From Spongospora subterranea f. sp. subterranea (Eukaryota; Endomyxa: Phytomyxea; Phytomyxea; Plasmodiophorida): a stretch of DNA of 64,000 bases. Positions within the stretch are counted from its first letter, which is position 1. Every line of letters begins with the position of its first letter. Below are positions 23,676 to 34,370 of the stretch, one piece after another. Under the pieces are notes generated by a model. It worked only from the letters and a program-made list of their open reading frames with translations. It ran no database searches and was not told the origin of the DNA. A program made the translations under genes and the position numbers. The stretch covers positions 1 through 64,000 of the forward strand of contig JAUGWO010000020.1 of NCBI GenBank assembly GCA_049724395.1, read 5' to 3'.

Positions 23676-23801
23676 AGCTGCTACCGGAAGGTTAACTCGA
23701 GTGTAGTTGTCGAGCGATTAAGCCGAAGTCGCTACAAACAGCTCCGGTTCCATATAAAAGGTATGGCTAGTCGGTCAGCACGGTCGATCCACTGCAACTC
23801 T

Positions 23802-24012
23802 CGGCCGCTTCTGGACAGCAATACGCGTATCAAATGTACAAGTACCTCTAGAATGAACTGTCCATGGTGCAGTAATTCAAGCCAATAATGACCTTACCAA
23901 ATGGTCGCTGAACTTGATCTGCGATGAACATAACCACCAGCAGGCCATGGACAGTTCATTCTGGTGGTATACTTGTGCATTTAATACGCGTATTGCTGTC
24001 CAGAAGCGGCCG
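23802..24012. repeat. Inverted repeat with about 67 bp arms
   Basis: The left arm 23802-23867 and right arm 23945-24012 match at more than 90 percent of positions on opposite strands. They begin and end with CGGCCGCTTCTGGACAGCA and its complement, and close on CCATGG. The loop is about 77 bp. It lies within the transposon-rich segment and has no open frame of its own. Confidence 0.9.
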
Positions 24013-24135
24013 ATTTGAATAACGGGTACTACTAAATTGATTACAACTGACATTATGAAAACTAGGACTAACGATATATGTAAATGCTTGACTAAAATAT
24101 CAAACTCTTGGTGAGGTGAATGAATTACAAGTGAT

Positions 24136-24845
24136 TTAACTCGCTGCCTGATGAACTAACTTGTCATCACTCAATACTACATCACGATCGCGAGCGATGA
24201 AACCTATTTCTTCATGATAGATGCCAACCAATGGCTGATTACATAAATTATGAGGCAGAACAACTAAAACCGTTCCATCTTCTTGCTTTGAAATAGTTCC
24301 ATGTAAGTTTAAACTTGCGTGAAGTCTTAGCTTGTTTAGATATCGTAACTGCTTCTGTGTGAAACGAGCACGGAGCTGTTTGGATGTTCGTGATGCATCT
24401 CGTAATGTTTCATTTTTTGATTTTATGGCTGCAAAAACATAAAATATCGGCACATCATCTCGCGATAGGGGAACTACAAGACAAAGAAGAGTTATATGAA
24501 GATATAGAAAAATAAAACCTCATTCTTACATTCATATTCGACAAACACTTCTTCAGCGACATTGTCACAAATAAGAAGAGAATCGACTCGGGCTGTTTTT
24601 GATTTGTAATCAACATGCTCCGTGCGCGATGGAGCGCCTATAACAGAAAAATTTGAAAAATATGAATCAAAAATTTTACCAGGTCTAGGCAGTTTTGCCT
24701 CCAACCCAGTCAGACGCCTCGAATTCTCGGAGACCAATCCGCCATACATCAAAATTAGCTCCTTGTCCCCAACATCCTTCGCCTGTTTCAGATTGTCCTT
24801 CGCCGTCTTCAGCTTCTCCTTCACCTCACCAAGCTCATTCTTCAA
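24136..24845 (-). CDS. Coiled-coil protein, unrecognised
   Basis: Two exons: one from about 24845 to about 24517, and one from about 24429 to 24136, joined by an intron of roughly 90 nt that ends TTTTTGCAG. The first ~60 residues are a Lys/Glu/Leu-rich coiled coil (KEKLKTAKDNLKQAKDVGDK). A mixed domain containing VDSLLICDNVAEEVFVEYE follows, and then a basic second exon ending DDKLVHQAAS. No ATG lies in frame at the 5' end: the frame begins at a TTG, and a nearby ATG (about 24865) is in another frame. The start is therefore unresolved, or the gene is broken. Total is about 205 residues. No function is proposed. Confidence 0.45.
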
Positions 24846-25382
24846 TCATCCAACGACGACATCACGAATATAAGAATGAGGAAATCTCCGTTACTCGCAA
24901 CTTCTTCCATCACCTCAAAATCCACCTGTATTAAAAACTTTTTTGGAAGCGTTGGGCCCTGTTTGATTGCTCAGATCATCACAACCAGCGCCCCGGAAAA
25001 AACAAACCTCAACGCAAACGGAATTGATTACGCTGCATCATATATTGATTGCGATAAAGATCTTGTGAAAAGAGTGCATTTTATTCGCTTCGTTGATCTG
25101 GAAAATCACGCCTAGTAACCCGAGTTTAGTATGTGATGTCGTTATAAGTTGTCCCAGCTGCTATTTAAGCCATGCTTTTCTTGTCACTGAACCCAATTGT
25201 TGCCAACATGAAAGGCAACCAACAGTCAGCCAGTCCAGCTTGATGATTTGCGTTTGGTAAACGTTGTTCGACTAAAAAGCTGACAAGATGGTCGAAGTGA
25301 TTTACCGGATATTTTCGAACTCCGGGGTGGAGACTGGAAAGGCAGCTTTTTGTCACAAGCAGCTCCGGAGTGATCACACCAC
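24846..25382. other. Divergent spacer before FAM136A; no clear gene
   Basis: It lies between a minus-strand and a plus-strand gene, so it should contain both promoters. A plus-strand frame (24876-25115) and a minus-strand frame (25377-25165) are open, but neither looks conserved. Confidence 0.35.
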
Positions 25383-25872
25383 GTGATGAGATCAGCTGCC
25401 GAACAGGAACAGGAAGTGCTACAGCAAAAGGTCAATGACGTTGCGAAAGTGCTTGACAGACTGTATATGCGCCCCCTTCAGAAGGTATCGTCTTCGGATA
25501 ATCGAATCATGGTGTCAGTCTTGAAAAATGTTTGCTGGACAGGAGGCGTTCAAATGCATGGCCAACTGCCTCGACAACGAGGCTTTAGAAGGCGCAGCAT
25601 TGGATAGGTGTTCCCGTCGATGTACCGAGCTTCTCGAGCGTGTCAAGCACGCTGTCGAACATGACATGAACGAGCTGCAGGAGCGGGTGTCCCGTGGCGT
25701 TCAACTCTGCAATGACCAAGCAACCGACATGCTTGGGGAGCGATCCGAACCGGATCCAGCCATGCGCGAACGGGCAGAGAAATTCGCCGATGAATGTGCC
25801 GCTAAATCCCTGAAATCCCACACCTCATTCATCAGCGCCATTCAGCAGCGCGTCTCTCGTATTGTTGAATAA
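25383..25872 (+). CDS. FAM136A: FAM136A-like mitochondrial intermembrane-space protein
   Basis: Two exons (25383-25484, 25543-25872) around a 58-nt intron sum to 143 aa, close to the human protein (138 aa). The family layout is present: an N-terminal helix ending RPLQK, then paired Cys motifs (CMANC and, 18 residues on, CSRRC) typical of intermembrane-space proteins oxidised by the MIA40 pathway. A central helix contains ELQERVSRGVQLCNDQA, and a final segment contains a Cys and SFISAIQQRV. In animals, loss of FAM136A disturbs mitochondrial protein homeostasis; its biochemical role is unclear. The ATG at 25383 gives a start consistent with the family. Confidence in the family is good. Confidence 0.88.
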
Positions 25873-26102
25873 ATTTCTCTACGATCTAATGTGTTACGAC
25901 ACTGTGTTATGTTCTTATGTTAATGTCAGTGATTTTTATCAGAAATAGCTTCGCCGACGTTATGAACTGCCGATAATAATTCTGTTAATGTATGATTAGA
26001 GGCCGCGCCCACTGAAACAGCATTGCATTGTTTCCGTTTCCTGTTGCTCTCCCCTTTTCATTATTAAAGCAAGTAGATACTGATCGGATCTATCGTGGAG
26101 TG

Positions 26103-27780
26103 ATGATTGTAAAATGGGACCTGCTACGTCCATATCTGGAAGGGGATCTCTTGCCCTTCCTGGTTGTCGCCGCACTCACGTTCGTTTCGTGGGTCTCCTG
26201 GAATCAATTTCGCTCTTCGCGGTCCAGATATAACAAGATATTGGGTGAAGATGTCAGCCTAACGAGTTCAGATGATCCTGAAAGATGGCTATGCAGGACT
26301 CTGTTTCGCCTTCCCGGCAATATACAAACAGGTGAACTTCCCGTTGAAGCGTATCAGTTGATCTCAACCGTAAATCCGATCGGAAAAGACTGGATATTTG
26401 GGAAAAATATGTAAATCTGGGGAATGCGGCTGGCTTCCGCAATCCGCATTGGAAATCGTGGACACTAAAACTTCAGCCGACCTCGATCGTCAGCGTTTAA
26501 AGGTCCTGTTCAGCGATAATCATTTGCCTACGATGAGGGCGCCGACTCCGATTTCTCATGGTATCATCTGGTGTATCGTCGTATTCAACCCTGATCACAA
26601 GATTAGGATGCGTCCATCATTGGGGAGCGCTAAAGATTTTATCGCAATCGCAGAGCTATATCCTGGAAGGAAAACTATTGCTATCGGCGGGCCTATTCCA
26701 GTTGTCATCAAACAGGAATCGTCTCAGCGTCCTGATGCGGACGATTTAGCTTCTTTTCTCTCGTACGTTAATGCTCAATTACATCCTCAGCGCTTGATTG
26801 TTGTCATCGATGGTGATCCCAGTCCTTATGCAGCCATCTCAGGTACATTTCCGAATTGTTGAATGCCCTACTGCAATAACTTCATCTTTTCCATTCTAGG
26901 ATCTTGGAATGGAGAGGATCGTGCAAACTGGGTTTCTTTAGAAACAGCCTCTAATCATTTACAGAGAGCAAATCTGCGAACGCCGATAGCAGTTTTAGCT
27001 CTGATTCAGCCGAGCAAAGCAACATTAGCAACTGTACATACACTATTTCAGTGCTGCTCACTCCTGGTAACTGCTCACAAAGTAACCCAAGAATCGTGTT
27101 TAGCAGTTTTGAATCAACTTGTTCTTGTACTTCTTGCCAGGCCAGATGCCGATGTTTTAAGCATTTCATCATGCTTTCGTACTTGTGGGACAGTGTCAGT
27201 TTACCGATGCTCGCAATACCCTACTGTTGCGATACTTTTACGATCGTTCTGCAGTATTGTGTTAAGCTGCTTATCGTTCACTGATAAGACTCAGTGCCGA
27301 AGAATATCACAATTGCTGCGACCGTACTGTCATAATTCCGAAGCTTCTGGAGCACTCGTTGATGCGTTGGTAGACGTCGTGGGATTTTGCGCCTCTTCTG
27401 CATCTGCGTTATCGGAAGTATCGGTTTTACAAGTCCTAAACGAAAAAATCCAAACTGCAGTTGCTGATCTGATAATCAGTAATCATCGAGACCGCTGGTC
27501 TGGTACATTTTTCTCCGGATTATCAATGCATTATCCAATTCAGGCACTCTGCAGAGCTTCAGAAATCATGTCAAGGGCAGACACATATATCGATGAATTG
27601 CCACGGTATTACTCGTATTACGACATCCTCCCAGGATTACATCAGAGAATAATTGACAGGGAAAAAATTCTAAAACAAAGCGAGCAAAAGCCAAAACAGA
27701 CTCAGGAGTCAATCCAGATAATGGCTTTGAAAGCGTGGGAGCAGAGAAGGAACATCGCGATCGCGACGAGTTTGGTATAG
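26103..27780 (+). CDS. Membrane-anchored protein with possible SH3-like domain, unrecognised
   Basis: From ATG 26103 the protein has one N-terminal hydrophobic span (LLPFLVVAALTFVSWVSW). It then has a segment resembling an SH3 fold: EAYQLISTVNPIGKDWIFGK, followed in a shifted frame by SGECGWLPQSALEIVD. A helical second half of about 300 residues has a repeat-like Leu pattern, and the C-terminal tail is Gln/Lys-rich. One 57-nt intron (26843-26899) is clear. The frame breaks at the A5 run near 26403-26407; one base fewer would restore a continuous reading. The total would be about 540 aa. I do not recognise the family. Its stop lies 23 bp from the convergent MED1 stop. Confidence 0.55.
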
Positions 27781-27802
27781 ATTTTAATAAATATTATGTG
27801 TG

Positions 27803-29463
27803 TCAAGTTATGAAATCGGACTTAACACCGCTTCGATTATATATGTAATAGACTAATATAGGGATGGACAAGCAGCGTGAAAGCATTAAACTAGCGAGCT
27901 CAGTTGTGCAAACATTGAGAACTTGGCTAAACTCCACCGATATGGCCGACCCTCGACCTATCGTGACAGTAAACTGAATTTCGGGTTCCCCCGCCTTCCT
28001 GGCCAGCATTGTCAGGGAATATTCCGATGATGATGCGGATAGAATCTTAAGGTGGATTTCGGGTGACGCAGGCTGGCGCATATCATCGTCAGCGTTGTTG
28101 TGACAGCATGATTCGAACAACGTATTGAACATGGCCTGTTGTTGCAGAAATGGAATAACTCCGGTCAACGAATCTGTTAAATCTCCTTGAAGACATAGAT
28201 TTGAAACTAAAACGCCGCGCTCGTAGAGAACATCCGGCGAAACCATGCACGAAAACGTCGAGTTCAGAGCAGAGAAAGAAAATGTTTTTGACAATCGAGC
28301 AGAATCTTCGGGAACAGGAGAAGTATTGTGCTGAACTAGCAATTGAGCGAATGAACATGGATCTGGTTTAGGTTCCGACGTATTGGGACAACCGTATGAA
28401 GCAGCAGCAGTGGTCCAAGACATGGATATCGGCGGGATTAGCTCGAGATAATAGTGCGACGGTTTGGATTCCTGCCCGACTGAAGCTGATACCAACACAA
28501 TCTTATATTCGGGCGACGAATGCGCCGGATTGACTAAATCGTAGGGAACGGTCATGTATGTGGCACATGGGCCTTCGAACAGATCAATCGTCCCTCCCGG
28601 CACCATCTGCTCAAATACTTGTCTCGCCCGGTCCCGAATATTGTGCAAATCGGTATCGGGGTTGGTGTTGATCACCGACTCCATTCGGATCACCCGCGAC
28701 AGCTTCTCTTTGAACTCGTCGAACTTCATGTTTTCAAGTAAGTGACGAATATCGTTATCGACACTTTCACTGGCCCATTCGACTTCCCCAAATTGAAACG
28801 TCGTACCGATCGAGTCCACAACGAACTGTGGTGACTTTGACATCATCGAAAGTGCGATTTCTATAGCGGTTCAGTAAAACTCGAAAGCGTATGGAAAAAG
28901 TGGAGTACCTAATGCAAAACAAGCTGATTCCCCTTCGGAACCAATGATTATCGTGCAATTACGAGAACTATCCGATAATGGATTTGACAAATCGGCTATA
29001 CGCCGTTTCTGTTGTGTAATCTCGGTGTCGCATGATAATCCGCCCACTTCCTGGCATATTCTCTGTATCGCCTGGATAGTTTCGTACAATTGTCCATATC
29101 CTTCACGACGAGCGTTATCGATCTCACGTTGGTTCGTCAGCAGCTTCACCGACTCGTCAATGGTTTGGTTCAGCGACTGCAGCTGATGTGAAAACTACCG
29201 CAACATTCTGAGCACGAAATTATCGAAACTAATCGGAAACAATCAACCTTGAATTTCTCTGAGCTTAGACGTGAAACGGTGGATTTATTCGTCAGAATCT
29301 GATTAAGTTGTGCCATGAGGGAACGAGCCTGATCCAATTTGATAGAAAGAATGGAGCCCTGGACGGTCAGAGGATGCTGTACAGCTGGATCCTCCAGAAA
29401 CATAAGCTCGGCGATCGACCGTAATCGGTTGACACATTCTATGGCGGTAATATTGCCGTCCAT
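27803..29463 (-). CDS. MED1: Mediator complex subunit 1 (MED1), N-terminal Med1 domain
   Basis: A subunit of the middle module of Mediator, which links transcription factors to RNA polymerase II. Three exons (29463-29248, 29182-28909, 28860-27803; introns of 65 and 48 nt) sum to 515 aa. The order of conserved blocks follows animal MED1: a helical start, CFALEIALSM-type beta segments, NMKFDEFKEKLSRVI (cf. KNFDEFSKHLKGL), MTVPYDL, VIPFLQQQAMFNTLFESC (cf. LILNLIRHQVAYNTLIGSC) and LSRCLSIPILV near the end (cf. VQRCMSIPV). The long disordered C-terminus of animal MED1, with its nuclear-receptor boxes, is absent; fungal MED1 proteins are similarly short. The start at 29463 is the first ATG of an open exon; earlier exons are possible. 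Confidence 0.85.
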
Positions 29464-29670
29464 CCGTTCTGATACTGAATTTCACGAACCACTATCTCCG
29501 CGGCCAGGTCGACACTCTGTTATTGCTATTGGGAGATACATATGAGCGGCGCCATCTCACCGAACGTCGTTCGGATTTAAGTCGAAGTTTAGACCATGCC
29601 ATTGACTACCGAAATATCGATTTGGATTGGATGGTTGAATTGGTATTATCGAGTGTATTGATTGCAATTT

Positions 29671-30615
29671 TTACTGTTGTTTCTCCCGCTTCTTTTGATA
29701 TGACTTGACATAAAAGTTGGCAAATAGGAATAACATTGTAAGCATATCTGTCGGTTAGGTTAAAATGCCAAGGCCTGAATGGAGTAAACCTGCTTAACGA
29801 TAACGTACATGCAAATAAAAGCATCGCCATTTGCTTGGGATACTCCGATGGAACAAGGCAATCATATGTGGCCTGACCCAACATGATCACGAACTGGGAT
29901 AATTGTATACGGGTTATATATGGGCGATAGAACTCCTAAGGTGTTGTTCAATGATCGTCGTGACACGATACTGTATTTTGGATGGCCATTACCGGTTTTC
30001 GCCATGTGATCGGCTTAGCTGGAGTGGATACAGAGCTCCATAGATAATATCCATACATGACGACATGAACTGCAGAGTTGAGCGCGCAGGTGAAGTACGA
30101 TTCGCCACCTGGATGATATTTTGCGATAATCCACCAGATTGAGAATATACTGGCGTGGTGATAAACGTGAAGGAAAGTGATCTGACGGAAGCGATGGCGA
30201 AGGGCCATGATGGCGGTGTCACCAAATTCCATAGCCTTCGATATGAAAAACAGCCATATGACGGAGGCCATTCCCAGCCCAGATGGCGAATGGTCAACTG
30301 CATTTCCTGAACAGGGTGTTGACGTTGTGATGGAGAAATTAACCATGATGGGCCATTACCAAATAATGAATATCGCGCTTTAACCGCCTGATATAAAACA
30401 TTGATGCACATATAGAGCGATAGAGCGAACATTGTAATATTGTGGAAAACCGTATAGGGCTTGATATTATACCCCTTACCGCGATAGGTTACCCATGCCA
30501 TTAACATGGGGATTCCCACCATATAACACAGAAGGGCAGCGAATGCGTGTTTGGCGTCAACCAAAGGCCAGCCATCAGTTAATGGAGATGGATTCCAAGA
30601 CCAAAGATCATCCAT
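29671..30615 (-). CDS. Very-long-chain/polyunsaturated fatty acid elongase (ELO family)
   Basis: The condensing enzyme that adds two carbons from malonyl-CoA to fatty acyl-CoA in the ER membrane. Four exons (30615-30360, 30306-29993, 29935-29809, 29747-29671; introns of 53, 56 and 60 nt) sum to 257 aa, within the family range. The protein has several hydrophobic spans, the KAMEFGDTAIMALR segment, the catalytic HVYHH box in FLHVYHHASIF, and HVVMYGYYLWSS. The tail NFYVKSYQKKREKQQ is basic, with lysines that may serve ER retention. The spacing and the YHPGGESYF segment resemble elongases acting on polyunsaturated chains in oomycetes and related protists, but the substrate is inferred. It is followed in tandem by MED1. 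Confidence 0.93.
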
Positions 30616-30899
30616 GATGAAATGCGGCTACTCACAGATTGCGTCCTGAAATGGTACAGTAGCGGCGGCCAGTGGGTTACGGCGCGAACTTGAAGTGCGC
30701 ACCGGTCCGCCACTGGGCGCTGGCCGTCAACCACGGCGACAGCAACACTGGCCGAGTCGCAGCTTCCAGTCATCGACAGTGGCGTCAGGGCGATGCCAGT
30801 GGTGATCCACTTTTAGGCCCTCGTGCATACAGTGTACACTAGCTGTGCCATCAATAACAAGGAGCTCTGCCCTAATCTAATGAAACGGGGTTTTTGGTA
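30616..30899. other. Upstream region of the elongase gene
   Basis: Contains only a short minus-strand frame overlapping the elongase start. Nothing was recognised. It is presumably the elongase promoter. Confidence 0.4.
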
Positions 30900-30904
30900 A
30901 AATT

Positions 30905-31745
30905 GCGAAACCATTTCTGGAATTTGACAATTCGCAATTGAGTTGACGAGCCAGAACACCCCGTCAGCTGAGTTAAATGCGACAATAAAATCTTTTTCCG
31001 CAGCCTGCCAATATTACTATCGTCGAAACGGCCCAAAAAAGACTCAGATATTTTTTTCGACCTTAGCGGCTCAAAGCAGTTGTTGTTGACAAACCGAACA
31101 GGATGATGGCTCCATGAAACTGGTTTATTTCAATTTTTGATGGCAAAGGTCATTCAACGAGCGACTAATTTGACCATTCATTTTATGGATGAACCATTTT
31201 CAGTATTCGACAAATTTTTGAAGGACCTGCTTGGCTTCGTCAACCTGCGTAAAAAAGTACTCCAACCGTTGATATCCGAGAATGCGATGCATTTCCAAAT
31301 TAATAATTTCGGAAACATCCTTTTCCGCCTTCATCGGCTCTTCGTCATCGGCGGTAACCAGGCGCTCTTCCAACGAAGCTGACGAGTCTGAACAGTCGGC
31401 CGAACTAGCACTATATCGATGCAACTTGAGCATCTCCTGAAGCAAAGTTCTATCCTAAAGGTTCGGTTGGATTTGTAGAGCGCGTACCGGTTGAATGTAC
31501 CACACCCAGTGGTCGCAGGCAATTCATGCCATCATCATCATGTTCGGATAGAGTCAACAACAACTGCTTTGAGCCGTTAAGGGCAAACAGAAATTCTGAG
31601 TCTTTTTTGGCCGTTTAGACGATGAAAATTTGGCTGCTTGCGCGCCAGTGATTTTATGGGCAAGGATTTGATGGCCACATTCGACTCAGCTGACGGTGTG
31701 TTTTGGATTGACACCATGTCATTATTGTTAAACTTCCCGAAGTAA
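30905..31745. repeat. Large inverted duplication with about 200 bp arms
   Basis: The best-matching arms are 31021-31110 and 31528-31622, opposite in orientation, both with AAAAAAGACTCAGA and GGCTCAAAGCAGTTGTTGTTGAC. Weaker but clear similarity extends outward to about 30905 and 31745 (for example CCGTCAGCTGAGT in both). The loop is about 420 bp and holds a minus-strand open frame. The right arm overlaps a possible minus-strand exon (31822-31577); the left arm looks like its decayed inverted copy, with stops. Confidence 0.82.
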
Positions 31746-31822
31746 GACCTGTCGAAACTCTTGAATGAATCGAAATTATTACCCAATTGACAAGTACCAC
31801 TATTATTCGAGACGTGTGGCAC
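31200..31822 (-). CDS. Possible small gene overlapping an inverted repeat, unrecognised
   Basis: Minus-strand frames 31822-31577 (81 codons, Ser/Asn-rich) and 31445-31200 (81 codons, acidic, with SASLEERLVTADDEEPM and a Leu-rich end) could be exons of one gene. Between them another frame reads DSEFLFALNGSKQLLLTLSE. I could not find a single set of splice sites that joins all three with confidence. The last frame ends in a helix (EAKQVLQKFVEY). No family is recognised. Confidence 0.35.
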
Positions 31823-32172
31823 AATTAACGCTTGCAGAGTTGGGGCTACACATCAGAACTAACGGCAGACGCAGATGGAACGGATTACGGCGAGCTGCCA
31901 GGCGAGAGAGATTTGGTTCGCTGCTGAAAGCGATCCTTGCCTGTTGACGTGACGAGCTGGGGCAAGAACTGCAGTCGACGTCGACACTTCTGTTGAACCT
32001 CGACTGTCTCCGAGTAGGTTGATATACAACTGGTGATTTTCAAATCGCCACCTCGACGGCGCAAACGGCTGAGCAAGGGATAAGAGTATATGCGAAAGTA
32101 TTGCAGTCACATCTGGCGAAGCTATTATAGTTATGAGTATCATGCATGTGCAAAGTGTGTGTCAAACCATCG
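31823..32172. other. No supported gene
   Basis: Overlapping frames occur on both strands (minus 32143-31859, plus 31765-31947). Neither has recognisable features. It may contain further exons or the 5' end of the small gene to its left. Confidence 0.3.
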
Positions 32173-32588
32173 CCTTCATGTTTGGCCAGACGGCATCCGA
32201 GTCCTTGTTTAAAAGTTCTGCGCGGTACCTATTGACCATGTCTGCTTGTTGACCCCATTTGCGTTTGAAATAATCACTCAACTGTCTGCGCTGAGTGATC
32301 AGCGACCTGATAACGACAAAAGTATGAATTTATTGTCGATCCACTATGGCGACCAGGTGCTGGACGAGCTTCAACAAATTGAACTTCTTTAGGTTCAAAG
32401 ATAAAAAAATGCTTTACAGTCCTCGATGAAGAGATTGCGAAGGTCGTGCGGCATCCCCTGCGCTTGCAGTGAAAACGTTGCAAGCACAGTACATGTTGAA
32501 GCTGTAACGATTCTGATGCGTTTGCAAACGCTGAGCGCCATCTGTCATAAAAAACGGAGTCTGGACGATTCAGGCCAAATAGCTTCAT
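32173..32588 (-). CDS. Small protein of about 100 aa, unrecognised
   Basis: An upstream minus exon from ATG 32588 encodes MKLFGLNRPDSVFYDRWR and continues, through a possible 35-nt intron, to GMPHDLRNLFIED. A downstream exon encodes LITQRRQLSDYFKRKWGQQ and then ADMVNRYRAELLNKD, with a stop at about 32173. Both halves are helical and charged. The junction between them is not settled: the obvious GT-AG pair gives a stop. It could be a small mitochondrial or structural protein, but I have no family match. Confidence 0.4.
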
Positions 32589-32599
32589 ACAGTGTTGCG

Positions 32600-33014
32600 C
32601 AAAATTAGGGTTTGCGATATAGAAAACGTTTAAATATCGTTTTTTTCGTTTGTATTTTACATTTCGAACCTTTTTTTACTGCGTTTTTACTGATTGGACA
32701 TGGTGTTTTTTTACTGTTATACACGTTGTTAGAGTCGCCGGCGTTCGACTCTAGAACTGCGCCAACGAACTTTTCCAGATTCTGATACCTGGACGATCCT
32801 TTTTTGGAGAAAGCTTTCCTGATTTAGTTCAGGCAACGGACGACGGTCAGGACCTGGAATTGGTTCCAATGCCTGGGAAGTTTCGCTGATGTACCACACC
32901 AGGCTTGCGATCGCGATGCATAAGCTGGCCGTCCCATGGCGACTGTGAACTTAAATGGTCGACACAACCCCTAGTTGGCGAGTTCTTAGTTTTTACGGAG
33001 ACTGTGATTCCGTT
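32600..33014. other. T-rich spacer; nothing recognised
   Basis: The first part is rich in T runs (TTTTTTT near 32640, 32672 and 32706). The rest is mixed sequence with no conserved frame. Confidence 0.4.
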
Positions 33015-33742
33015 GCGACTTCCGCCTGAAATCGATGGCGTCACAATGGTTGAATTTTAAAGGCAATTGACAGAAATGGAGCGTTTTCAAATGTTTACTT
33101 TCTGCCGTCCCTTTGTGGAGTGCAGGTAAAACTTTCCCAGATATCCCTAAAGTTGCTTTTGCAATGTTTCAGAGCGCGTTTGAACGAGTAAAAACGGTTT
33201 TCCGCAACACTGCTTCATGCCATCCACATCGCACGGCTATTTTCGCAGTTCACGAACACAATTCCGGTCATCACAGCTCTCCAAATACTGTCGACATTTG
33301 ACATGATGATCAGCATCAAATCATATGCAGACACGCCGTCGCATATTGAGGTTTGAATATGTGTTGCAATATGGCACCATAGAGCGTTTCTGCAGGAAAA
33401 ATCCTGTTCAACTTCATATTCAAACACTCCTCCATATCTGCAAATTGATGTCCGAATCGCATCAGGGTGTTAATCGTCTGGGTCAGGCCACAAAAAGCTG
33501 AACTCGGCCGTTGGTCACCATCCTTTGAATTGAAGAGGGAGCAAAGTGTCGCGTATGTAAATGCTGCGGTAAGGTTTGACGAATCTGAAACATTGCATAA
33601 GCAACTTAAGGGATGTCTGGGAAAGTTTTACCTGCACTCCGTGAAGGGACTGCAGAAAATAAACTTTTGAAGACGGGAGCGTTTCTGTCAATTGCCTTTC
33701 AAATTCAACCATGGTGATGCCATCGATTTCAGGCGGAACTCG
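33015..33742. repeat. Long inverted duplication with about 160 bp arms carrying matching protein frames
   Basis: Left arm 33015-33172 and right arm 33583-33742 match at roughly 85 percent on opposite strands. Shared blocks include CCGCCTGAAATCGATGGC, AGGCAATTGACAGAAA and GAGTGCAGGTAAAACTTTCC. The loop is about 410 bp. Read toward the loop, both arms encode the same peptide pattern (PPEIDGITMVEFERQLTE, then GVQVKLSQTSLKLL). The right arm, read on the minus strand, is open for 79 codons (33754-33515); the left arm has stops. The source protein is not recognised. Confidence 0.9.
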
Positions 33743-33766
33743 AGATGGTTGCAATTGAACCGACGA

Positions 33767-33989
33767 TCATTTATCTTGAAAACGTACTCTTCCTAAACTT
33801 GATCAAAAGTGAACTGAACAATGAATGTGCACTTAGGCGCCAGACTTCCAGGCCTGGAACCGTCACAATGAGAATGTGGCACATGGGTCTTACCTGCAGC
33901 GGCAGTAAAAATAGCCTCTTTGTGCACGTTCATTATTCCGTTCACTTTTGATCAAGTTCAGGAAGAGTACGTCTTCAAGATAAATGAAT
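33767..33989. repeat. Second inverted repeat with about 65 bp arms
   Basis: The left arm 33767-33830 (starting CATTTATCTTGAA) pairs with right arm 33922-33989 at about 90 percent. The loop is about 90 bp. Immediately to its right, at about 33991-34014, the AGGCAATTGACAGAAA block occurs a third time, in the same orientation as the left arm of the preceding repeat. The two structures are therefore linked. Confidence 0.85.
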
Positions 33990-34370
33990 GAAAGGCAATT
34001 GACAGAAACGGAGCGTCTTGAACTGTTGTGCAATATTGCCTGACTCTGATCCAGGTCTCAAACTCATCCAACCCCAGTTCCATAATCACGCTCTGATCAA
34101 GTCGGCAACGTTGCACACTTTTCCACTGTGTATTTCTAATAAAAGAACAATTCGTAGTGACGTGTGATTAGTAACGTTGAGACCCAGTGATGGTGTTACA
34201 CACCTTATATGTATCAAACATGGTAGGCGACACGCACTCGCTGTCAAGGGTTGAACCTGACTTGGCGCGGTGCCCACGATATTGTTCTGCTACAGTACCT
34301 GCTATCGTGTGATCAATTGTGATGAGTACAGGGTATATAGCGTTAATTGACCAATGTGCACTTCATAACA
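33990..34370. other. Upstream region of FIG4
   Basis: Apart from the short repeat block at its left end, nothing was recognised. It is presumably the FIG4 promoter. Confidence 0.4.

Noticed and set aside
24876-25115. 79-codon plus frame near the coiled-coil gene
   Set aside because: No conserved features and no splice context; probably chance.
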